Shown in pieces: positions 26,238 through 34,912 of a DNA stretch of 64,000 bases (position 1 is the first letter of the stretch; each line of letters opens with the position of its first letter). Location of the stretch: the NCBI GenBank assembly GCA_012719855.1, contig JAAXZN010000003.1, positions 248,001 through 312,000 of the forward strand. Reading direction: 5' to 3'. Made by a program: the position numbers and the translations under genes. Below the pieces are notes generated by a model. That model did not search any database and was not told where the DNA came from. It saw only the letters and a program-made list of their open reading frames with translations. The stretch is from Serratia liquefaciens. GTDB taxonomy: Bacteria > Pseudomonadota > Gammaproteobacteria > Enterobacterales > Enterobacteriaceae.

Positions 26238-27692
26238 TTATTTTTCCAGAGGATAAATGGTGCCGGCGTTCATGATGCCGTTGGGATCGTAGACTTCTTT
26301 CAACGCCTTCAGGATGTAATAGGCGCTGCCGTGTTCGTCTTTGGTCCAATGTGTACGATGTTTGCCGATGCCGTGGTGGTGCACCATAGAACCGCCCTGT
26401 TTTAGGGTTTCTTCGACGATAATCTTGTTCAACGGATTGTGGTACTTGTCGATCTCCTCTTCCGGTTTGCAATCCACCACGTTGTAATCGTAAACGAAGT
26501 ACATGTTGGTGCCATTGATGTAACTGTGTGAAGAGTGGCCGCCCAGCATGGTGATGTCATCGGCATGCGGGAATTCCGCGCGTATTCTGCGGATCACATT
26601 TTCATAGATGGTATGGATGCTGGCCCAGTCGCTGGAAACTTCGGTGGTGAACCCCATATTGTTGGTTTTCATGATCTGCAGACGTTCTGCCTCCACCTTC
26701 TCCGGTCCCCAGTTCAGGTTATTGAACCACTGCTCAATCAGCTTGCTGTCCACTTTGTAGCATTCGGCGTGGCGTTGCACAATGGCCTCAATGCCTGCCC
26801 CTGTTGCCTGCGCAATGCCTTTTGCTCCTTCAGCCATAAAGATCAGCACGCATTTGCCTGCGGCAAAATGGGTAAAGTGTTGGGTACCATCCTCGACGTC
26901 ATACAGACGGGCGATTGACGGCCGATAGCCATCGACCATGACTTCCCGCAGGATATCAAAGCCGGTCTGCATATTGTCGAGGGTGTAACCGTAGAACAGG
27001 TTGTTTTCCGGTGTGTACTTGAAGATTTTCACCGTCACTTCGGTAATGAAGCACAGTGCCCCTTCATTGCCGATGATCACGTGGCGAATATCAGGCCCGG
27101 CGGCACGACGTGGCACATTTTTGATGCGCGTAATCGTGCCGTTCGGGAAGACGGCTTCCAACCCGACCACCATATCTTCAATCGCGCCGTACAGCGTAGA
27201 AAGTTGACCGATACTGCGCGTCGCGACCAGGCCGCCCATCTGTGCCAGCGGCTTGGACTGCGGCGAATGTCCGGTAGTGTAACCCTGGGCACGCAGTTGA
27301 TTTTCCAGCACTTCCAGCGAGACGCCACACTGGGCCGTGGCCTGCATGTTGCGAATATCGATGCTGACGATCTGGTCCAATCCCGAGCCATCCAGCACCA
27401 CCGAGTTTTTGACCACCGTTTCCAGCCCGCCCTCGGTGGCGGATGCGCCGGTACGTGGCACACAGTTGATGCGATTTTCGTTCATAAATTTCAGCACATC
27501 CGCCACCTGCTGGCTATTTCCCAGCTTAACCACGGCTGCCGGCAACGGAAGAGTGAAGACGCCATGAATATCGGCATATTTGCGGAAACGGTCCACGCTG
27601 TTTTTCTTCAGCGTTTCTTCGTCGGTAATGACCCGCTCTGGGCCCACGATTTCTTTTAAATGAGTGACAATAGCTTCACGAGTCAGAGACAT
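26238..27692 (-). CDS. ygcU: FAD-linked oxidase YgcU
   Basis: The 484-residue protein has an FAD-binding PCMH domain (NCVPRTGASATEGGLE, GGLVATRSIGQLSTLYGAIED, ...GNEGALCFITEVTVKIF) and a C-terminal FAD-oxidase domain with the conserved MVHHHGIGKHRTHW and ending YDPNGIMNAGTIYP. This is the glycolate-oxidase/alkyl-DHAP-synthase superfamily and matches my memory of E. coli YgcU. It would oxidise a 2-hydroxyacid-like or related substrate in the cytoplasm. The gene is second in an operon with ygcW (67 bp gap). The electron-transfer partners ygcQ/ygcR found in E. coli are not in this window. Confidence 0.88.
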   Translation of the reverse strand: MSLTREAIVTHLKEIVGPERVITDEETLKKNSVDRFRKYADIHGVFTLPLPAAVVKLGNSQQVADVLKFMNENRINCVPRTGASATEGGLETVVKNSVVLDGSGLDQIVSIDIRNMQATAQCGVSLEVLENQLRAQGYTTGHSPQSKPLAQMGGLVATRSIGQLSTLYGAIEDMVVGLEAVFPNGTITRIKNVPRRAAGPDIRHVIIGNEGALCFITEVTVKIFKYTPENNLFYGYTLDNMQTGFDILREVMVDGYRPSIARLYDVEDGTQHFTHFAAGKCVLIFMAEGAKGIAQATGAGIEAIVQRHAECYKVDSKLIEQWFNNLNWGPEKVEAERLQIMKTNNMGFTTEVSSDWASIHTIYENVIRRIRAEFPHADDITMLGGHSSHSYINGTNMYFVYDYNVVDCKPEEEIDKYHNPLNKIIVEETLKQGGSMVHHHGIGKHRTHWTKDEHGSAYYILKALKEVYDPNGIMNAGTIYPLEK

Positions 27693-27759
27693 GGTTACTC
27701 CTTCCTGATAATAAGAATATAAAAATGTAATTGAGATAAAACGGAAATCGCCCCGCTAT

Positions 27760-28545
27760 TTAACGAACCAAATAACCTCCATCGACCACCAGCAAATGGC
27801 CATTAACGTAATTTGATGCCCTGCTGGCTAAAAATACCATTGCCCCCATTAAATCTTGCGTGTCACCCCAGCGGTTGGCAGGAATATGCTCCAATACACG
27901 CCTGTTGGTTTCCGGATTACTTCGGGTTTCTGCGGTAATGTCAGTAGCGTAATAACCCGGTGCAATACCGTTGACCTGAATATTATATTGTCCCAGTTCA
28001 TCACAATAAGCCTTGGTAAAACCGGCCAGGGCATGTTTAGTAGCAGAATAAGCCGGGGACCATTGACCGCCAAGATAAGAAAAGAGCGAGCAAATATTGA
28101 TGATCTTACCCTGCTGGTTGGGGATCATCACTTTGGCGGCTTCGTAGCTCATTTCAAAGGCGGCCGTCAGATTGATGTCGATCATCGGATCCCAGTCGGC
28201 ACGGCCAAAATCCTGCACCTTGTTCAGTTTGCAGATGCCCGCATTGTTGACCAGAATATCCACGGACCCGAAATGCGCCAGGCATTCGGCGATGACCCTG
28301 GCCGGTGCGCCTTTCTCGGTGATGTCCACCTGCATAAAGGCTACGCGCACGCCCTGTTGTTCAATGATTTCACGGGTTTGCCCCTGATCCATCACAAAGC
28401 TGGGAATAAACAGATTCGCCCCGGCCTTGGCCAACGCCACGGCAAACGCCTGTCCCAGCCCACTGTTGCCGCCGGTGACAATCGCCGTCTTCCCCTTCAG
28501 CGAAAAAAAATCCAGTGAGAACGCATTCAACGCATCTAGTGACAT
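27760..28545 (-). CDS. ygcW: Short-chain dehydrogenase YgcW
   Basis: The ATG at 28545 has a clear AAGGAGT upstream. A longer frame to 28695 runs through the leader terminator and is not credible. The 261-residue SDR has the Rossmann motif TGGNSGLGQAFAVALAKAGA, NNAGI, the Ser (ICSLFSYLGGQW) and the catalytic YSATK motif, and ends with VNGHLLVVDGGYLVR, as in KduD/gluconate-type dehydrogenases. It matches E. coli YgcW as I recall it. It is the first gene of the ygcW-ygcU unit and is preceded by an attenuator-like hairpin. The likely substrate is a sugar acid or polyol derivative; this is inferred from the family. Confidence 0.9.
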   Translation of the reverse strand: MSLDALNAFSLDFFSLKGKTAIVTGGNSGLGQAFAVALAKAGANLFIPSFVMDQGQTREIIEQQGVRVAFMQVDITEKGAPARVIAECLAHFGSVDILVNNAGICKLNKVQDFGRADWDPMIDINLTAAFEMSYEAAKVMIPNQQGKIINICSLFSYLGGQWSPAYSATKHALAGFTKAYCDELGQYNIQVNGIAPGYYATDITAETRSNPETNRRVLEHIPANRWGDTQDLMGAMVFLASRASNYVNGHLLVVDGGYLVR

Positions 28546-28571
28546 GTCCTGACTCCTTAGCCTGGAAAAAA

Positions 28572-28631
28572 AGCAAAAAAAATGAGAAAAGTAAGCTCCT
28601 CTGCGCTGGGCAAAGAAGTTACTTTTCTCAT
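28572..28631 (-). terminator. Leader terminator (putative attenuator) of ygcW-ygcU
   Basis: On the minus strand a 13 bp perfect stem (28619-28631 with 28582-28594) closes a 24 nt loop and is followed by an eight-T run, GC and seven more T. It ends about 27 nt before the ATG, so it would stop transcription before the first gene unless relieved. The conserved blocks GAGAAAAGTAACTTC (minus of 28615-28629) and GGAGCTTACTTTTCTC (minus of 28584-28599) also occur in the leader of yqcE. Confidence 0.8.
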
Positions 28632-28795
28632 CGGCTCTAGTAACTGAGAAGCAAGCTAACATGCCCGCCCCGTTCGCTTCCGTGATTGACTTCACAAAAT
28701 CATTTTATGCTAAAAACAGCGTGATAATAAAAATCATCTGCCTCACTGAATAATTAATCCACGACAAGTCTACGCCAATTTTCATTTTAGGCTTT

Positions 28796-28811
28796 TGTGA
28801 TAACAATCACG
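28796..28811. promoter_or_regulatory. CRP-binding-site-like sequence
   Basis: TGTGATAACAATCACG at 28796-28811 matches TGTGA-N6-TCACA at 9 of 10 core bases. It lies midway between the divergent ygcW and yqcE leaders, so both could be under catabolite control. Confidence 0.65.
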
Positions 28812-28863
28812 GATATTATTCCCGGCGTCGTGCTATTTGTTAGTGCAGTTACTGAATGAGCCC

Positions 28864-28914
28864 AAGAGAAAAGTAACTTCCCGTTATGCGGGGAGCTTGC
28901 TTTTCTCTTTTTTT
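28864..28914 (+). terminator. Leader terminator (putative attenuator) of yqcE-ygcE
   Basis: The stem AAGAGAAAAG/CTTTTCTCTT (28864-28873 and 28900-28909), with inner pairing CTTCCC/GGGGAG, is followed by seven T (28908-28914) and ends 26 nt before the ATG at 28941. The block GAGAAAAGTAACTTC (28866-28880) is identical to one in the ygcW leader; GGAGCTTGCTTTTCTC (28892-28907) differs there by one base. Confidence 0.8.
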
Positions 28915-28940
28915 GTTTGACTATTTAATGGGAATGCCGC

Positions 28941-30227
28941 ATGAAGAAATCAAATTTCCGCCGTTGGTTAACCCTGGCAATAATAAGTATAAGCGGCGGC
29001 GTTAGTTTTGATCTGGCCTATTTACGCTATATCTATCAAATCCCCATGGCGAAGTTTATGGGTTTTTCCAATACCGAAATAGGGTTGATTATGAGCACTT
29101 TCGGTATTGCCGCCATTATTCTTTATGCCCCCAGCGGCATTGTCGCCGATAAATTCTCCCACCGTAAGGTCATGACTTTCGCCATGATCGCGACCGGTTT
29201 GCTAGGGGGGCTGATGGCGTTTTACCCGCCTTTCTGGGTGATGATCCTGATACAGGTAGCATTCGCCATTACCACCATACTGTTACTGTGGTCAGTCTCC
29301 ATCAAGGCGGCGTCACTGCTGGGCGACCATGAGGAACAGGGAAAAATTATGGGCTGGATGGAGGGGCTACGGGGCGTCGGCGTAATGGCGCTGGCGGTCT
29401 TCACCATGTGGATCTTCTCTTTATTCGCAGCCGAGGATCCCAACAGCCTCAAAGCGGTGATCCTGATTTACAGCGGCGTGTATATTCTGCTCGGCGTGCT
29501 TTGCTGGTTCTTCGTCAGCGAGGGCTCTACCCAGACCGCAAGCAGCAGTACCGAGCCCTCACCCCCCTTTAGCCTCAGTGACATCCTTAGAGTGCTCAAG
29601 GTCAGCAGTACCTGGTATTGCAGCATGATCATCTTCGGTGTCTACACCATTTACGCCATTCTGAGTTACTCGACCAATTACCTGACCGAGATGTATGGCA
29701 TGACGCTGGTTGCCGCCAGCTACATGGGCATCGTGATTAACAAGATATTCCGCGCCATCTGTGGCCCGCTCGGGGGATTGATCACCAGCCACAGTCGCCT
29801 GAAATCGCCGACCCGGGTGATTCAACTGCTGGCGCTGGTCAGCCTGATCACGCTGGGCGCCTTGTTAGTCACCAATCAACAACCGGGCTCGGTCGCCGTG
29901 GGTATCGGTTTGATCTTGCTATTGGCTTTTGCCTGCTATGCCTAGCGCGGGCTGTATTTCGCCTGTATTGGTGAAGTCCGTACGCCCAAATTCATTATGG
30001 GCACTACGGTGGGTATCTGCTCGGTGATCGGTTTTCTGCCGGATGTATTTGTCTACCCGCTGGTGGGGCATTGGCAAGACACCCTGCCTGCAGCCGAAGC
30101 CTATCGCAATATGTGGCTGATGGGGATGGCCGCCACCGCTTTGGTGGTGGTGTTTACCTACCTGTTGTTCAACAAGATCAAAACTGCCGACGCAAAAACT
30201 ACAACCATAAAACCCCTGGTCGGCTAA
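28941..30227 (+). pseudogene. yqcE: MFS transporter YqcE interrupted by an in-frame amber codon
   Basis: The frame reads as a 12-helix MFS transporter over 428 codons, with start KKSNFRRWLTLAIISISGG, the loop-2 motif GIVADKFSHRKVMTF and central WYCSMIIFGVYTIYAIL. A TAG at 29943-29945 interrupts it after about helix 10 (...LLLAFACYA, stop, RGLYFACIGEVRTPKFIMG...). The remainder stays in frame to 30227 with no other lesion. Position and neighbours match E. coli yqcE, upstream of the sugar kinase ygcE. It is either a recent pseudogene, a sequencing error or a read-through case. The leader terminator lies 26 nt upstream. Confidence 0.82.
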
Positions 30228-30252
30228 TGGATTTTCCTTGAGGAGCGAACGC

Positions 30253-31701
30253 ATGAAAAAGCAGTATTTAATGGGGGTGGACGTTGGCACCCAAAGCGCA
30301 AAAGTGGTGATTTTTGATTTGGACGGCAACGTCATTTGCGAAGGGAAACAGCAACTGCGCAAGCTGGAGATCCCCGCGCCGCTGCTGGCGGAGCATCCTG
30401 ATGACGATCTCTGGGACGCCCTCAAAGTGGCGTTTCGTCGCGTCATGCAGCGTTTTGCTGAAGCCGGTGGTCAGCAGCAGGACATTCTGTCGATGGGGAT
30501 TTGCATCGTTCGCTGCTGCCGTGCGCTGCTGAAAGAAAACGGTGAGCTGGCCTACCCGGTGATCAACTGGATGGATAAGCGCCTCAACAAGCCCTATGAG
30601 TATATAGATGCCTACCGGGAGGTGCGTTATATCACCACCACCTCGGGGTATATCACTCATAGGCTGACCGGCGAGTTCAAAGACACCTGCGCCAATTACA
30701 TCGGTTGGTGGCCGATGGATAATGATAGCCTGGACTGGAGCACGGATCCGGCGGTCTGGCAAAGCTGCAATCTGACGCGAGATCGGGTACTGGACGTGGT
30801 GAAACCGGGGGAAATCCTCGGTTATCTCAGCGAACGGGCGGCACAGCAAATCGGTTTACCGGCAGGTCTCCCTGTGGTCGCGACTGCGCACGATAAAGCG
30901 GTAGAAGCCCTGGGGGCAGGTTCACTGGACGAGGGGGTCGCGCTTATTTCCCTTGGCACCTATATCGGCGCCATGGTGCATGGCCATGCCAACGTGAAAA
31001 ACGCACGGCATTTCTGGCCTTTCCAGGCTTCGATCCCTGGCCGTTATTTGTATGAATGCATGGGCGTGCGTCGCGGTATGTGGACCATCAGCTGGTTTCG
31101 CGACCAGTTTGGCGCGGCGGCATTGTCTGCGGCCCATGACGCGGGGGTTAGCATCGAAGAACTGTTGAACCACGAGGCCGAACGGGTACCGGCGGGCTGC
31201 GAAGGTTTGATTACTGTCCATGACTGGGCACCTCCCTCAGAAGCCGAGTACCGCAAAGGTGCGATGATTGGCTTCGATGGCCGTCATACCCGGGCGCACA
31301 TGTACCGCTCTATGCTGGAAGGTATCGCCTTCACCATGAAAAACCACATGGATAAAATGGCGCAAGAGCTGAATACGCCCTTCAGCAGCCTGGTCATCTC
31401 CGGCGGCGGCGCCAACAGCGATTTGTTTATGCAAATTTTCGCCGACGTATTCGGGATCCCGACGCGTCGGAACCTGATGAGCGGCTCTGCTGCGGTGGGA
31501 TGCGCCATCAATGCCGGCATGGCGATTGGCGCGTTCGACAGCTATCAGCAGGCCACCGAAAGGCTGGTGAAAATCGGCGACCGCTTTATGCCGGACAACC
31601 CTAATCATCTTTTTTATCAGCAACTCAATGAGCGGGTTTACCAACAGGTGAACGCACACCTCGATCCGCTATTGCGTGCGCTCAGCCCTCTGGTGGATTA
31701 G
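30253..31701 (+). CDS. ygcE: FGGY-family carbohydrate kinase YgcE
   Basis: The ATG at 30253 follows GAGGAG at 30239-30244. The 482-residue protein has both FGGY ATPase domains: MGVDVGTQSAKVVIFDLDG (phosphate 1), the hinge VATAHDKAVEALGAG and ALISLGTYIG, and VISGGGANSDLFMQIFADVF (adenosine site). This superfamily phosphorylates sugars and polyols such as xylulose, ribulose and glycerol. It matches E. coli YgcE in context: directly after the transporter yqcE and in the same operon. The substrate is unknown, but the GlpP-like protein next door suggests that the phosphorylated product could be the inducer. Confidence 0.88.
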   Translation: MKKQYLMGVDVGTQSAKVVIFDLDGNVICEGKQQLRKLEIPAPLLAEHPDDDLWDALKVAFRRVMQRFAEAGGQQQDILSMGICIVRCCRALLKENGELAYPVINWMDKRLNKPYEYIDAYREVRYITTTSGYITHRLTGEFKDTCANYIGWWPMDNDSLDWSTDPAVWQSCNLTRDRVLDVVKPGEILGYLSERAAQQIGLPAGLPVVATAHDKAVEALGAGSLDEGVALISLGTYIGAMVHGHANVKNARHFWPFQASIPGRYLYECMGVRRGMWTISWFRDQFGAAALSAAHDAGVSIEELLNHEAERVPAGCEGLITVHDWAPPSEAEYRKGAMIGFDGRHTRAHMYRSMLEGIAFTMKNHMDKMAQELNTPFSSLVISGGGANSDLFMQIFADVFGIPTRRNLMSGSAAVGCAINAGMAIGAFDSYQQATERLVKIGDRFMPDNPNHLFYQQLNERVYQQVNAHLDPLLRALSPLVD

Positions 31702-32271
31702 CTATAACGCCAACTTCCACACGTCATGGTTGGTGGTGGAGACGGCAATTGCTCCGGCTTTTAACGCCGTCTGGGCGTCGTCTTCATCACACACCAGGCC
31801 GCCGGCGATGATCGGCAAATCGATTTTATCCGCCACCCAACCTAACACTTTCGGCATGCAGCCCGGCAGGATTTCGATGCAGTCCGGCGTGGACTGCGCT
31901 ACCTGCTTGTCGACGTTATGGAAGGAGATGGAATCGAGGATAAACAGCCGGTGAATGGCATAGAACCCCTGCTGACGCGCAGCTTTGACCATTGAGGTTT
32001 TGGTACTGATGATGCCGTCGGCGGCGGTCACGATCTTCAGAAAGTTAATCACGATTTCTTTGTTGGAACTTCCCTCCAACAGATCGACGTGTACAAAGGC
32101 GTATTTTCCGGCCTCTTTAATCTGCTGCACGATACGTCCGATGTTGCAGATATTGCCGTAGAGCACCGAAATAATCCGGCAGTCTGACTTCACCGCTGCC
32201 TGCAGGCTTTCATTATCTTTTACGGCGGCAATCACCGGGTGCAGTTTTAACAACTCAACAATTGAAGACAC
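31702..32271 (-). CDS. ygcP: GlpP-like antiterminator YgcP
   Basis: I choose GTG at 32271, which has AGGGG at 32278-32282 and gives 189 residues, close to the 191 of E. coli YgcP; the open frame continues to 32367 without a better start. It is a (beta/alpha)8-type GlpP family protein: LLKLHPVIAAVKDNESLQAA, YAFVHVDLLEGSSNKE, ADGIISTKTSMVKAA, DCIEILPGCMPKV and PIIAGGLVCDEDDAQTALKA. GlpP of Bacillus binds leader mRNA with glycerol 3-phosphate and prevents termination. The two terminator-bearing leaders of ygcW and yqcE are natural targets. It is convergent with ygcE and downstream of a LysR gene. Confidence 0.85.
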   Translation of the reverse strand: MSSIVELLKLHPVIAAVKDNESLQAAVKSDCRIISVLYGNICNIGRIVQQIKEAGKYAFVHVDLLEGSSNKEIVINFLKIVTAADGIISTKTSMVKAARQQGFYAIHRLFILDSISFHNVDKQVAQSTPDCIEILPGCMPKVLGWVADKIDLPIIAGGLVCDEDDAQTALKAGAIAVSTTNHDVWKLAL

Positions 32272-32363
32272 GTTATTCCCCTGGTAGGCCCGCAGCAACA
32301 ACGGCGGGCAATGCTCATTAACAACAAGGTAACACACCCCTACACCGGTATCTCCACGTCCAC

Positions 32364-33281
32364 TCACAGCGCGGCGATCATGCCCGGCAACGGCTCAGGA
32401 TGCCCTGACCGCTGCCGGATTTCCTGCTGTAGCCAATCGTGAAAATACCCCACCCGGGGCATATCGCGCTTGCCTGCGGGAATTTCCAACCAGTAACCGT
32501 TGCGGCTTTTCAACTCAACCGGCGACAGCAGCACCAGCAGACCGCTTTGCAACTCATTGCGGATCATCATCCGATCCAACACGGCGTAGCCTGCGCCAGT
32601 AATGCAGGCGTTAATCACCTGGTCCTGCGTACTGAACTCCAGCCCGCTTTGCTGGCCGGCAATAGCCTGTCCCGCCGTCGTCAGCCAGCAGGGCCAGTTG
32701 TCCAGGCGGATATCGCCATTGAGGATGTGCAACTGAGGCTGGGTATGCAGCGGCGGGAAGCCGCCATTGACCATCAGTAAAGGGCTGCCGACCAACACCA
32801 GTCGTTCATGGCATAACCATTCGCCCCGGGCGGCGCAGTCATCCGCATCGCCAAAGCGGATGGCGCAGTCGAAATCGCAATATTTTTGCCGGGTTTCACT
32901 GATCAGGGCGATCTGCAACTGGCTGTTACGGCTGCGCAACGCCACTAAGCGGGGAGCCAGCCAACGGGTGGCGAAGGTCGGTGCCACCTGCAGACGCAGG
33001 TGCTGTAACGGATTGTGCAGTTGTACATGCTGGATCCCCTCCTCCAGGATATCCAGCGACTGCCGCACTCTTGGCAGTAACGAGATCGCGTCCTGCGTCA
33101 ACGCCAGGCCACTGTGGCTACGGACAAACAGCAGCTTGCCCAGGAAAGCTTCAAGCTGCTTGATCTGTCGGCTGGCGGCACTTTGAGTAATAAATAACGC
33201 CTCTGCCGCTTTGCTGAAACTCAGCGTTCGGCAGGTTTCCTCGAATACGCGCAACATACTGAGTGAAGGAAGTTTTCTCAC
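32364..33281 (-). CDS. LysR-family regulator of the ygc region
   Basis: The start is GTG at 33281 (KLPSLSMLRVFEETCRTLSF is the usual GcvA-type beginning, so the later ATG at 33257 is less likely). The 305-residue protein has the N-terminal HTH (FSKAAEALFITQSAASRQIK) and a GcvA/AmpR-like effector domain (LHILNGDIRLDNWPCWLTTAG). It is divergent from ygcS by 239 bp and upstream of ygcP on the same strand with a 93 bp gap. It probably regulates ygcS and the three enzymes after it. The ligand is unknown. Confidence 0.85.
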   Translation of the reverse strand: MRKLPSLSMLRVFEETCRTLSFSKAAEALFITQSAASRQIKQLEAFLGKLLFVRSHSGLALTQDAISLLPRVRQSLDILEEGIQHVQLHNPLQHLRLQVAPTFATRWLAPRLVALRSRNSQLQIALISETRQKYCDFDCAIRFGDADDCAARGEWLCHERLVLVGSPLLMVNGGFPPLHTQPQLHILNGDIRLDNWPCWLTTAGQAIAGQQSGLEFSTQDQVINACITGAGYAVLDRMMIRNELQSGLLVLLSPVELKSRNGYWLEIPAGKRDMPRVGYFHDWLQQEIRQRSGHPEPLPGMIAAL

Positions 33282-33520
33282 GATACGCGAAGCCTCTGTG
33301 CATAAAACAACATGTTAACCATATGTTTCTAATTTGCAGTGATTCGCCAGTCTGCACCCCCTTTATTTCTGTAAAACCAGAAGCCGATCACATGCGTTTT
33401 CCACCTGAGGGTATGACTAAAACGCACTCGCCGAAGCGCGGGTCTACTGCCACATTGTTTACGCATTCAAAACAAAAAACCAACAATAACCCCACACCAC
33501 TCCAACTGGAGGACAGGGCA

Positions 33521-34882
33521 ATGCAACATCTGACATCTCAACAAATACGTATGGATGACGTCCCCTTAAACCGATTCCATCTCAAAATCGCCGGGCTGAC
33601 TTTCGGCGCCCACTTCACCGACGGCTATGTGCTGGGCGTCATAGGCTTCGCCCTGGCGCAAATCAAACCGCAAATGGGGATCTCCGCCTTTTGGGAAGGC
33701 ATGTTGGGCAGTTCAGCGCTGATCGGCCTGTTTATCGGCAGTTTGGTGCTCGGCTGGGTTGCCGATTACATCGGTCGACAAAAAATATTCTGCTTTAGCT
33801 TTGTGGTGATCACCCTGGCCTCGGCGCTGCAATTTTTCGCCACCACGCCGGAACAGCTCTTCTTGCTGCGGGTGCTGGTCGGCATCGGATTAGGCGGCGA
33901 CTTCTCCGTCGGTCACACCATGCTGGCCGAATTCTCTCCCCGCAAACACCGGGGCGTACTGCTGGGATCCTTCAGCGTGATCTGGACTTTTGGCTACGTA
34001 GCCGCCGGGTTTGCCGGTCACTTCCTGACGGCGATGGGACCGGATGCCTGGCGCTGGCTGCTCTCTTCATCCGCCGTGCCGGCCGTCATCATATTGCTCA
34101 TGCGCATAGGCACGCCGGAATCTCCCCGCTGGCTGATGGGAAAAGGGCGTCGCGAACAGGCCATGGCCATCGTACACCGCTATTTTGGCCCTAACGTCAT
34201 GCTGGTTGATGAGGCACCCACCCTAAGTAAACAGCGCTTTTTCTCGCTGTTCGGCCCGGTATATCGTCGGCGCACCGCGTTCAACAGCCTGTTCTTTGTC
34301 TGTCTGGTGATCCCCTACTTTGCGATTTATACCTTCTTGCCGTCCATTCTGCAGGTCATGGGCCTGGATCAAAATTTCGCCACCGACCTGTTGCTCAACG
34401 GCCTGCTGATCGTCGGGGCGCTGCTCGGTATTTTGCTGACCATGTTCTGTTCACGACGAGGCTTCCTGATCGGTTCCTTCGTGTTCCTCGCGGCCTGCCT
34501 GGTATTGCTTAGCCTGATCCCCGCCAGCCAGTCGGCGTGGCTGATCGCGCTGTTTGCAGCTTTCACGCTGGTGATGTCGGCGGTCAGCAACCTGGTCGGC
34601 GTTTTTCCCGCTGAAAGTTTCCCTACGGAAGTCCGCTCAATGGGCGTCGGGTTCGCCACGTCAATGAGCCGTCTGGGTTCTGCCATCGGCACCGGCCTGT
34701 TGCCACTGGCGATTGTCCACTACGGCATGCCCGCCACCACCGGCATTCTGGCCGTGATCTTGATTATCGGCGCGTTGGTCTCCATCGCCTGGGCGCCAGA
34801 AACCAAAGGATTAACCCTGGTGGACGCCAGCCAGGATCCGGGGCAGCGCGCAGACAGTGCGTTGGCCGCGACGATTAAATAG
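33521..34882 (+). CDS. ygcS: MFS sugar-acid-type transporter YgcS
   Basis: The ATG at 33521 follows GGAGGA at 33508-33513; an open frame back to 33263 overlaps the LysR promoter region and has no start signal. The 453-residue protein is a 12-helix MFS transporter of the MHS/SP branch: GWVADYIGRQKIFCFSF, LLRVLVGIGLGGDFSVGHTM, EFSPRKHRGVLLG, FPAESFPTEVRSMGVGFATS and PETKGLTL. It matches E. coli YgcS over long stretches (PLNRFHLKIAGLTFGAH, TDGYVLGVIGFA). It would import the substrate of the locus across the inner membrane. Its four-gene operon continues with the Fae-like protein, the aldo/keto reductase and the aldehyde dehydrogenase. Confidence 0.88.
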   Translation: MQHLTSQQIRMDDVPLNRFHLKIAGLTFGAHFTDGYVLGVIGFALAQIKPQMGISAFWEGMLGSSALIGLFIGSLVLGWVADYIGRQKIFCFSFVVITLASALQFFATTPEQLFLLRVLVGIGLGGDFSVGHTMLAEFSPRKHRGVLLGSFSVIWTFGYVAAGFAGHFLTAMGPDAWRWLLSSSAVPAVIILLMRIGTPESPRWLMGKGRREQAMAIVHRYFGPNVMLVDEAPTLSKQRFFSLFGPVYRRRTAFNSLFFVCLVIPYFAIYTFLPSILQVMGLDQNFATDLLLNGLLIVGALLGILLTMFCSRRGFLIGSFVFLAACLVLLSLIPASQSAWLIALFAAFTLVMSAVSNLVGVFPAESFPTEVRSMGVGFATSMSRLGSAIGTGLLPLAIVHYGMPATTGILAVILIIGALVSIAWAPETKGLTLVDASQDPGQRADSALAATIK

Positions 34883-34912
34883 CACCATCTGACTGAAAAC
34901 AGGAGCAATGAC

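Noticed and set aside
28546..28695. Upstream extension of the ygcW reading frame (50 extra codons)
   Set aside because: It crosses the leader terminator hairpin and T-run, and a good ribosome site precedes the ATG at 28545.
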